A stretch of 64,000 nt of DNA, taken from Knoxdaviesia capensis (lineage: Eukaryota; Ascomycota; Sordariomycetes; Microascales; Gondwanamycetaceae). Shown piece by piece: positions 55,701-64,000 of this stretch. The position numbers and the translations under genes were made by a program. Where the stretch lies: positions 31,271-95,270 of the forward strand of contig LNGK01000002.1 in the NCBI GenBank assembly GCA_001510575.1. Direction: 5' to 3'. Each line of letters opens with the position of its first letter. The stretch's first letter is position 1. The notes below the pieces were generated by a model. That model was not told where the DNA came from. It did not search any database and worked only from the letters and a program-made list of their open reading frames with translations.

Positions 55701-56307
55701 AACCAGAGCCTCATGATAGGCCAGATACAGGCGTTCTCTAAAGAGAGAATAAGCGCATGTAGGTGTATGTACTGTACATACATGAAAGCAAGGTGCATAT
55801 CACGAAAAAGGTATGCCCGAAAGCAATCGCGTAAACGAGGCGCATTCGCAGCTGCTCCGGCCGGCTTTGGGAATCACTGGATTCAGGCCATCGACCGGCC
55901 AAAGACAAAAACAGAACAGTGCACGCCTCTTGGAAACCAAGGCCTGCCAACAGCAGACTGACTGAAAGGAGAGAGTGAGGGGCGCTTTGTTTTAGGCCCT
56001 GCACAGGGTTTGAGCAGGCGCTGGAAACTTGGAGACAGAAACGGGGGGTGCCCGGCTTTGATGTGTCTGGTCTGTGGGTTTTTTGGTGCGCTTGGTTTGG
56101 GGTGCTTAGAGTGATCTGATTTGGGCCAGACGGGAAACAAGGGGGTCAAGGTGAGAGAATGGGCAGGGGGGCAGTCCAAGACTGGAGCCGCCACTTGGAA
56201 AGCTCTTCAGACTCAGAGTGCTCCGTAGAGGAACTTGGTGATTCACAGTGCAGCATAAGAAAAGCCCAGGTGGCAGTGATGCTTACCTCACACGAGAACG
56301 ACACCAT
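52793..56307 (-). CDS. LYAR-type C2HC zinc-finger nucleolar protein with very long first intron
   Basis: Exons are 56307-56287 (21 nt, MVSFSCE), 54421-54299 and 54139-52793, giving 496 residues. The first exon is required because the LYAR finger starts at the initiator: SCEACGDVLTKKKLDPHRAR, then CLDC and H/C ligands before EDQKYQGALY. Intron 1 (56286-54422, 1865 bp) has a GTAAGC donor, a CTAAC branch site near the end and a TTCCAG acceptor; intron 2 is 159 bp with GTAAGT. A long charged linker follows, with lysine/serine-rich nuclear signals and two six-histidine runs separated by SSSS. The conserved end is LMEEKELFKSLRMRRNEQGE. LYAR proteins are nucleolar and act in ribosome biogenesis and growth control; that role is inferred by family. 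Confidence 0.88.
54422..56286 (-). other. 1.87-kb first intron of the LYAR-like gene
   Basis: The plus strand of this intron is strongly A/G-rich from about 54600 to 55400 (the transcribed strand is pyrimidine-rich). It contains a short GTACTGTAC palindrome at 55769. Basic-residue-rich frames on the plus strand and Ser/Leu/Phe-rich frames on the minus strand are composition artefacts. No nested gene, tRNA or snoRNA could be recognised. Confidence 0.6.
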
Positions 56308-58147
56308 TTTCGATGATGTCTGGTGAGATTGGACGAATGAATCTTCGGTTGGGCTTTTCCTGGGGAGGCGGTGGTTCTCCCAATAAGAAAGACGTGCTCG
56401 TTGATCTCTTCAGGCACGCGGAATTCAATTGGGTCAGGGCGGGCCACGAGAGACGATCCAAAAGAGAAAAAAGGGACGGCGAAGTTCCGAGAGACTCCGA
56501 AATCGAGCAAGAGACGGGCTGGCCGAAAGAACAAAGCGTTGGGCAGCCGGAGAGTTAGTCAATGAAGCTCTTTTTCTTCTTTATCCGACTGTCAACGGAG
56601 ACAGACAGCAAAGTAGGTGAAAAAATGTCCAGAACGTTTCGGTATGTGTCGTGGCCAACGTGGTCCAAAAACGACGCCCAAGGCTGAGCACGGGGCTATG
56701 AAGAAGCAAAAAAGAGAAAAGAAAAACTTTGCTGTGTCGTGCAGATGCACCATAAAGTGATGGCAGAAAAGAAAACTTTTCTCGGTCAGGGTTCAAACTG
56801 ATGCTGGTAGAGCAGCAAGTTTGCAAGAGGAAGAAAAGGACGATGGCTAGAGAAGCTGACGATGTCGAAACAATATATCTCGGCGAGTGTAAACAGCTCC
56901 TTCCACAGTTGGGCAGTGGCAGTCTGATGAAGAAAAGAGGTTGTTGTTGGGTCGAGTGAAGGGAACAAATTGGGAGAGTAAACAAAAACAAACCCAGATC
57001 TTCGCTGGTATTTTTGCTGGTTACCACACAAAAAAAGCCGTGAGGAAGGAACGAAAATTTTGTGTGGGCTTGAAGAAAACTGTGGGGAATCGTGACTTTT
57101 TCCCATTCGCTCTGGATTTTCGAGAAGCTTTCACAGGTGGAAGGAGCCGATGCCCGTCGAAAAACAGTGCGGGTTATGCATCTATCCAGGCTATGCAGCT
57201 AAGCAGTATTGTGTCGACATCGCGGCTTTTCAGTCAGGATGTTGACATTCTGCGGGTGTAATCAACAACAATCATGGCACAGCAGGCTCTTGTATACACT
57301 TCCATCCAGATCGCGAAACCGTCCACAGAGATCACCTGTCGCTGTTGGCCTGTGGTGGTTTCCGTGGGAATGAGAAACGCCGCCAATACAATGCACTCTC
57401 GCGACCGTGTTGGCGCCGCGCTTTTCATGCGTGCACGCTTTGGAATCTCCTGCTTGCTGCGCAACTCCTGAGCGTCTGCATACGGTCTACATTACACTGC
57501 ATGCATTCCCCAGACACCGCTTCGAAACACGACAACGCGTCGCTCAGGTTGTCGCATAACACACACACGTTCAACGTTCGATGGGTCCTTATCGATACTG
57601 ATACTGCAGGTGTATGGGTGTTGACATGACATGTGTGTTTCCCATGCTGTGACTGGGTGTCGATCGTGACGGATGATCTTAGGGTTCTCGTTGCTTAGGG
57701 TACAGCCTCACATGGGTCTCCCGGGACTGGCAGACCTCACACGAGTATGAAAAGCATTAAATCCTGTTTAACACTGTGTCCAACGAAGTATCACCACCAC
57801 CACCAAGATGCAGGCCAGTGCGGAGCCTCCAAAAAGCAAATGCAAGCCTGGGGTCTGCTGACCTCTTTAGGTCCCACCGCCTCTTAAAAAAAAATGCGGC
57901 GATACACCTGCATATACTGCAGCCATCACGGCGCCCCCCCAGCCAGCCAGCCAATCTTGGTCGTCGACATCTTGGAAGGGTTTCGTGAGTGTGTCCTCAT
58001 CTGGATGTATGTATGTGGAATGTACTGTACACTTTCACCATCAGACCGCAAAGCCCTCCCGACGATGTGGCTTGCTTCTCGCTTCACTTTGACCTCAACA
58101 TATACGAGTTCAGGTTCAGGTCGTGGTTGTTGTTGTGTCCCAGCACT

Positions 58148-58170
58148 TCACACACACACACACACACACA
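58148..58170 (+). repeat. CA dinucleotide microsatellite
   Basis: About eleven CA units in non-coding DNA. Confidence 0.93.
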
Positions 58171-59412
58171 TCACTTCATATCCCGCCGCTCGCTTAGCCG
58201 CAATACCGCCCACACCTGGCACACACACACAGACATCGGCCATGTTCGGATATTTGCCCCCTTTATGCAATTGACAATCCTGTTCCTCATGTTTGTCATA
58301 TCTCGTCACCGTGTGCCAGCCAGCAGCCTCGGGTTTTGCTGCCACCCCCCGTCTGATCTGATTTCATCATCATCTCTCCGCCCGAATCTGCAATTTTTTG
58401 TCTTTTTTACTCCTCCTCGGCTGTCAAACTCCACGTCGTTCGTTCGCCCCCCGGACAGTTGTCCTTTTTGCCAGCGAATAGCTCCATAGCCCGCAGAATT
58501 TGCAAAGGATCTATGAAATTGACAGTTATTCGTGCGGGGGAGGAGGACCTTACGTGCATTGTCCAGAGGGGCATGATTCACGTCTAGGTGGCCCTGCCAA
58601 TCAGTGGGTGTAGGAAAAGTGTCCACGTACAGCGAATATCTGCAGGACTCCGTTTACGTTGAATGGCTTGCTTCCTGTCTAATGTCTCCAAGATGTAGAA
58701 TCGTCTGCTCGAAGTCTGTGCGTCGTGGCAATAATCAAACGTCGATATGAGCCGCCCGTGGTTCTCCCGAATAGTGGCAAGGAAACCTACACTCACACAG
58801 ACAGTGAGTGGCAGATATATTGGATCCGAGAATGGACTAAGGGTATTGGTGTCTCATTTACACTTCCTCCGTTCCCCGTACCTCCTTCAGCTTTTGCCGT
58901 CCTCCAAGCTCCCCGGCCGGCTGTTGTTTACTCACTTCTCCTCCACCTTTTCACCTTATCAGAGACACCTCTTGGCTCATTTCTTCGCGTTGGAATGCGG
59001 GTGGTACTCGCCATCTCTCGCTGTCTCTCTCTCTCTCTCTCTCTTTTCTTCCTGTGTTTGCCCCTGAGACACAACGAGGGACACCGATTCAACGGACATC
59101 CACCGATTCTCTCAGGAGAAACAGCAAACAACCCTGGGCGGAGGAATACGTGAATGTAACAGTGTCCTCGTGGGGTAGCTTTCCTCGTCTTTCTTGGAAG
59201 AGAAAACGTCGCATTGTAATCGTCAACTGGGCCAGCCAATTCTCACATGTCCACGGCCAGCACCAGTGTGTCGTTCAATGCTGGTCCGAAGTGGGCAAAC
59301 ACAGGTGGGAGATTGTTATTCTCCTCCTCGCTTGAAATTAGTTTGCCGGCTTTATCTCATATCCATAAATCCCAAGAAGTCACCAGATCCACCATGAAAA
59401 TGCAAGAATCTT

Positions 59413-59482
59413 ACTAGATGTCCTCTCTCTCTCCCTCTCTCCCTCCCTCTCTCTCTCCCTCTCTCCCTCCCTCTCTCTCTTC
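59413..59482 (+). repeat. Pyrimidine-rich CTCTCT/CCCT tract
   Basis: About 70 bp of pure C/T made of CTCTCTCTCCCTCTCTCCCT-like units, purine-rich on the other strand. Confidence 0.9.
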
Positions 59483-59886
59483 GATGGATGTCTTGAATTT
59501 TCTTTGTCCCCATCATCTGCGCAGCACTCAATCAGAGCAATGATCCCAGTCCACGCCGCCCACTAATGCAGCCGCTCTCCACCCTCATTCTCACTCTATG
59601 CCGTTTCTGTGCCCTTTGTATATGTGGTGCTGGATAAGGAACTAAGCCGCAAAGGCGAGGGCTGTCTCTGCCTCAACTGAATGTGTGTCCAAACACTCGT
59701 TGGTGCTTGGCCGTTGCATCATGTCCTGTTCGGCCAGGCCCACATCTCCCCCTCTATTCCCAGCTGCTCACGCGGATATATCTTTTCGTTATCAGAATCA
59801 GGGTCTCCCTAGCCTGGTGCACCGGACCCTATATCCCAGAGCCCCCCATTCCATTCCATTCCAACAAGGCCCTGCTTGATAGTAAA

Positions 59887-59912
59887 GTACAGTACTGTAC
59901 TGTACAGTATAC
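59887..59912. repeat. GTACAGTACTGTAC palindrome cluster
   Basis: The 14-bp perfect palindrome GTACAGTACTGTAC is directly followed by TGTACAGTATAC, giving overlapping self-complementary segments. This is the longest example of a motif recurring through the window's intergenic DNA. Confidence 0.85.
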
Positions 59913-62070
59913 TCGCGCCCTGATATACCCTGGAACAGGTTTAATCCGCCTGGGGCGGCTGACAACTCCGTAATGGTAAAGCTCCGGCAGTCCCAGTAGC
60001 ACGGGGGAAGTGTGTGCAGAGTTGCCCTAGTCGGACGTGTCACTTTTTTCCTTTGTTTGCTGCATCTCGTATAGTCTTCACCGCACGGCCGACTGTCTTA
60101 AAACAGTGTGTTATTGCCCTCCATCGTCGTCCCGGCACTGAGAACGCTGAGGAATTTTCGGATGATCAGCTGGGTTTCGCTGAAGCTAGCACGATGGAGA
60201 ACCCCAGCAAACAGGAAAATATAAGCGAGAACTCAAGGTCAGACCTCGGTTTCTTCACATCACCATCCGGCCAGCTGCATCAACACTCAACGACGCCCAC
60301 CGCACACGGTCTTGCCTCCAAGAGGAATACAGAACAGTATACACACACTTACAGCTCACCTGTCCAGGTCTCTCTCGGCGGCCTGCAGTGTGGAGATGAG
60401 CCGCCCAGCAGCAGCTCGCTCCCATTCGTCGCGCCGCCCATGCAGCCAAAGCCACATATCACCATCGACACGCAGTTCGTCTCATGCATGGTGACTTATC
60501 CATTTGCGAAGGTCATGTCTTCCTTTTCGTCTCATCCCCAGATTTTCGTTTGTTTCTCATGTGCCTCGCCGGCCATGTTCTCCGCACCTACGACTACGAG
60601 CGGCAGAGTCCCGCCTCCACGTCTGCTTCTGCTTCTGCTTCTACTTCGGCTCATGCGCTTGAGCCGCCTGTATGCAACGAATCAGTCTCAAGCTGAGCCT
60701 CAAGACCTGTTGATGCCCAACCTTCCCCCTTCTCTCTCGCACTCTCTCTATCGTGTATTCACTGCTTCTGCCCCTCAGCACCCTCACAGCGGCTGATCAA
60801 GTCATGCCGCCGTCGGCTCTTCGTCTCCGCATTGGCACCTCAGTTTCGCTCTCGACGGGCCATTGGACAGGCCGCCAGAGGTGCTGTACAAGGCTTATAC
60901 CGGCCATCCAAAGATGCAGGAAACGTGGTGTGCATGAAAAGTTCCAACAGCGCAAGACTGTCCACGCGCCACTGCCCACACCCCTTTTTCCGGAACAGAG
61001 AGAGAAAGGAATCAGGATTTGTCCCCTCGAAATAGCATACACATGAAAGCCCCAGATCCTCCCATCGCTCCCATTCGTCCATCCATTTACCACCACCCCA
61101 GCTTTTATTTATTGCAACAACTCTCTTCCAAGTTAGCCGCTACCCCTGCAGTAGTCCGCAAGAGGACGAGTGGAGGCTAAGATGAGATGAGGCTTTGGCC
61201 AAAAAAGCGCCGTGTTGGGCAGTGGTTGGTGTCAAAGATAAAGAGGTAAATATAGAGGTTTATGCTTTGCGCATGTAGGCTGATGTGATGCTGCTGTCTG
61301 TCGCCTCTACGCGTCTCGCGGACAGTCTCCGTTCAGCGTGTTTCGTCGTCCGTGTGCCCGGCGTATCCGTGGGTGGCTTCGCTTTCTCACACCTGATCAA
61401 GCACACCATAACGAGGCGTCTCCCCCCACGGCGAGTTATCAACCCCTGAATAACACGCCATCCGTCGCTTACTCGAAGCAGACACATGTTGCGAATATTG
61501 AGTTGAGATTATTTGTTTTGCATGGCACTCGGTTCCGAGCACAAGACGTCCGCTTCGTCCTTGCTCGCTCCCAGAGAGTTTGCATGCAGAGTGTGCTTCA
61601 CCTATCTCAAAGCCCTGTGTGTGCTACAGTCTCGTATCAGGCTCGGACAGACAGCCGTGTCTTGGACATGGATTTCTTCTCTTCTGTGTGTGGCAGTCTT
61701 TGGAGTGTCTGGCCATGGACTGATTACTGTGTATGCCCGGGATGCGGAGATCTGGCCTGGAACTGCTGTGGAGCTTGTTCTCTGCGGAACCTCGAGCTCT
61801 GTCGATCACACATCCACAATCCTTTTGCGGCCGGCGATCGATTCCTGCACCCTGGGGACGCGAATGAATGTATGTGCGTCAAGCTTGTGACTCTTCAAGG
61901 AGCTTTCGAGCTTCATGGCCAGTCTACGCTGCTGTACGGCTGATTGGTGAGCCCACTCTGGGGAGTCGCCTGACTCTAGACTTCGTTGGCGAGACGGATT
62001 CATGCCTTCGGACTCCAAACGGTATATCACATGAAGTGAGTTCATCGCGATGGAATTAATTGCTTTTTTT

Positions 62071-62110
62071 CAAGTATCTCAAGTATCTCAAGTATCTCAA
62101 GTATCTCAAG
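62071..62110 (+). repeat. 9-bp tandem repeat CAAGTATCT
   Basis: CAAGTATCT is repeated 4.4 times without change, immediately after a T run. Confidence 0.95.
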
Positions 62111-62330
62111 CTAAGCCGAAGTCCCAAACATCATTGTCCCAAGCCAAGCTCCCGACGTTGAGATCTTTCAAACCGGTATCATCATGTATGCAGTACACAT
62201 CGCTACTGACGACGGCACGCGAGTCCGCAAACTCAAAAAACAAAGCAAACGCAAACAAAACGCTCAAGAAAACCACAAACCCCCCCCCCCCATCCAGCGC
62301 CCGCGACCGGCTCCCTCCACCCGCCCCGGC

Positions 62331-62852
62331 TCACGGCACCATGGTCACCGGCCGGACACCCCCGCTGCAGCAACACCCGCGGTTGTCGCCAAAGCAGCAG
62401 CCCTGGTGGTCGGAGCAGACACAGCCGCCGTGGTTGGAGAAGCAGCAGCCCTCGTTGTCGGAGAAGACGCAGCCGCCGTGGTCCGAGCACAGGAAGCCGC
62501 CGTGGCTGGAGAAGAGGCAGCCGCCGCTGTCGCTGCACAGACAGCCCGGCGACTTCTCCAGCTCTTTCCACTTGGCCTGGTTCTCCCAGGACATCGGCGC
62601 CGGCGCTTGGTAGCCGGTGGCTGCCGCCGACGATGAAGACCGCCGGAGCGCCATGGTCTCGGTCGGCGTCGGTTGGGCGACCTTAGCCATGTCGGCCGCA
62701 GACGGGCCGGAGTGGGCGGCGGCGGCGGCGGCGCTGATCGCGTCATTGTTGGTGCTCCCCGACGGCTGGCTGTGGCTGGATGTCGCATCGACATATGACG
62801 GGGGAGGGGCGTCGTCGAAGGGATTCGAAGTAGTTGTGTTCTTCGCATCCAT
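62331..62852 (-). CDS. Small protein with eight C-terminal cysteine-rich octapeptides
   Basis: Single exon, 173 residues, starting at MDAKNTT (62852); an in-frame ATG 75 nt upstream lies in AT-rich leader DNA and is less likely. The N-terminus contains NPF (10-12) and PPPSY (16-20), motifs known to bind EH and WW domains. An Ala/Ser-rich linker includes AAAAAA. A short block WENQAKWKELEKSP precedes the repeats. Residues 103-166 are eight octads of consensus G-C-x-(C/F)-S-(D/S/N)-(H/N/S)-(G/E/Q/R), for example GCLCSDSG, GCVFSDNE, GCVCSDHQ. All 14 cysteines of the protein lie there. There is no signal peptide, so the cysteines are probably reduced or bind metal in the cytosol. I do not recognise a named family. 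Confidence 0.78.
   Translation of the reverse strand: MDAKNTTTSNPFDDAPPPSYVDATSSHSQPSGSTNNDAISAAAAAAHSGPSAADMAKVAQPTPTETMALRRSSSSAAATGYQAPAPMSWENQAKWKELEKSPGCLCSDSGGCLFSSHGGFLCSDHGGCVFSDNEGCCFSNHGGCVCSDHQGCCFGDNRGCCCSGGVRPVTMVP
62355..62546 (-). repeat. 24-bp coding repeat (octapeptide units)
   Basis: Eight in-frame 24-bp units encode the cysteine octads. Nucleotide copies have diverged while spacing is exactly kept, so the period is maintained at protein level. Confidence 0.85.
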
Positions 62853-64000
62853 TTGGCAGTGTGTGGTAGTCAAGATGTAGAGATTGTAGTGTAGATTGTA
62901 GGAATGCTTATACGGCGAAATGGACAATCAAAGAGGTCTTGTGTAGACGGGCGTAAACAGTAAATTAACGACGATACCAGAAGTCTGGGGAAACTCTAAT
63001 CAATATATGGCTGCGGGAAGCGTGTGTAGTTGGGGCTGATCTGGTGATAGATGAACCGGAAAAGTGGTCTGACCAGGCTTGTGATGGGACACCTTGTTTT
63101 CCTTCAGCTGAATTAGGAAGAGCGTCGCTTTATATATCCGTACTCTCTCTACGTACGTCGACATCACGGTATCATCGGCCGATACGTCTGCCCTCTTGCA
63201 ATTCCTCCGTCTTATGCTGGTCGAAGATATTCGTGGCGTTTGCACTCTGGTTACGAATTCACCGGACGCAAAGTGCATCAGGAACCAACATAACGTGTGA
63301 AATCCACTGGAGCATGCGGCCCACAAGCGTCGTCAGCGTGCCGTCCGGGGATTCAATGGAACCAAACATCCAGATAGCTAGCATAGCCGTGTCTTATGGG
63401 GATTTCTGCGTCCACTGTGCCACAGGCTGCCTCCCCTGTTTTCGGCAAGGGTTAGAGAGCTCCTGTAAGTATCGGCATGTACCAGATGTCTGTGAATAGC
63501 TTCATTTTTGGGTTTGGGGTTTTGCGGAGATTTTTTTGGCTTTCCATATGCTGTGAGTGACAACTGGGAAACGAAGGTGTAGAACGTGCCTTCTACTTAT
63601 TATCTATTCGATCGTTCCTGATGCTTTCTGATCTGATCTCTTCTTGACTACTGGGCCTAAATGGAAGGTGAGTAGTACTGTCGAGTGTGAAGTTCCGTAG
63701 CTATTCCCTTCTTCCTTATTAACGGCCGATGACGGACGTGTCTTTTATGGCCATCACTCAGACAGACATAAGCATAGTTATTTGTCACTCATTATGCCAC
63801 CATTTCTCCGCACAATTGCTTACTTGACTTTTGAGATTATTTTGTACTGAATACCCTTCGATTGTCAGGATCAAAGTCATTGCTCTATCAGAACCCGCCC
63901 TCATCCTGCCGCTGTCGACCCGCCGCAGAATCTGACTCGAACGCACCCCGTGGATATTCTGGGTTCGTCCTCTCGCCACTCTCTCATCTCGTCTCCACAC
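62853..64000. other. Right-end region, no gene recognised
   Basis: The first about 150 bp are the promoter of the octapeptide-repeat gene (AT-rich leader). Beyond it only short frames occur, including one running off the right edge on the minus strand (63785-64000) with no recognisable sequence. It could be the tail of an adjacent gene's upstream region. Confidence 0.45.

Larger units (their letters stand above)
56308..62330. other. 6-kb region without a recognisable gene
   Basis: This is the promoter side of the LYAR-like gene, then mostly non-coding-looking DNA. It contains telobox motifs TTAGGGTT (57679) and TTAGGG (57695), a CA dinucleotide run (58148-58170), a CT/CCCT-rich tract (about 59413-59482), a long GTACAGTACTGTAC palindrome cluster (59887-59912), and a 9-bp tandem repeat at 62071. 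The longest open frame (60014-60796, plus) has low-complexity Ser/Leu tracts and no domain. It is not annotated. It may host a non-coding transcript or a fast-evolving gene that cannot be seen by eye. Confidence 0.5.

Noticed and set aside
55010..55798. 262-codon minus-strand frame inside the LYAR-like intron
   Set aside because: Its Ser/Leu/Phe/Pro composition is the direct translation of a pyrimidine-rich tract. It is not a nested gene on present evidence.
60014..60796. 260-codon plus-strand frame
   Set aside because: It contains a Leu run from CTTCTGCTT repeats and Ser/Pro-rich stretches, with no family resemblance. Could be real, but the sequence alone does not support it.
1..64000. tRNA or 5S rRNA genes
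   Set aside because: I looked for the GGTTCGANNCC B-box pattern and 5S-like sequence by eye on both strands and found none with a foldable cloverleaf. A covariance-model scan would settle this.

Overview
This is nuclear DNA of a filamentous ascomycete, most likely Pezizomycotina and probably Eurotiomycetes (for example an Aspergillus/Penicillium/Monascus-type genome). The evidence is short introns (about 50-130 bp) with GTRNGT-like donors and CTAAC-type branch sites, GC-rich third codon positions, a typical fungal gene set, a decayed siderophore transporter and an AT-rich tandem array with mutation patterns like RIP or CpG deamination. The order-level placement is inference from protein resemblance, not a search.

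Layout. 1-2670 is repetitive DNA: an AT-rich CTAG-rich satellite, a duplicated mixed AT/GC module and a purine-rich tract. 2671-12000 is an accessory-looking zone: an FHA-domain protein kinase, a pseudogene of a siderophore-iron transporter, a SYLF-domain protein and a secreted histidine acid phosphatase. 12700-23950 is dense core metabolism: ribophorin I (OST1), a hexokinase with a long repeat-bearing first intron, the arginine methyltransferase RMT2, the polyphosphate polymerase VTC4 and a four-helix MARVEL-like membrane protein. 26690-32930 looks like a small inducible catabolic locus: an intronless arylsulfotransferase-like beta-propeller, divergent from an allantoate-permease-family transporter, followed by a Zn2Cys6 regulator. 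33840-37000 holds a secreted DUF4360 protein and a secreted copper amine oxidase. 41030-42450 is a monocarboxylate-type MFS transporter. 44810-54140 holds a disordered Ser/Pro-rich protein with duplicated short motifs, the EXS protein ERD1 divergent from the peroxin PEX10, and a LYAR-type nucleolar zinc-finger gene whose first intron is about 1.87 kb. After about 6 kb without a recognisable gene, 62331-62852 encodes a small protein ending in eight cysteine-rich octapeptides.

How the genes relate. Most are unrelated housekeeping functions: N-glycosylation, glycolysis entry, polyphosphate, peroxisome import, Golgi phosphate/retention and nucleolar growth. Two intergenic regions between divergent genes (RMT2/VTC4 and ERD1/PEX10) carry clustered telobox motifs (AACCCTAA/TTAGGGTT), which suggests a shared Tbf1-like regulator. 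A short palindrome built on GTACTGTAC recurs in many intergenic regions. The most unusual protein is the octapeptide-repeat cysteine protein near the right end. The most unusual DNA is the satellite, in which CG and TA dinucleotides interchange at fixed positions.

Exon boundaries were derived by eye from splice signals, reading-frame arithmetic and family resemblance; they have not been checked with transcripts.
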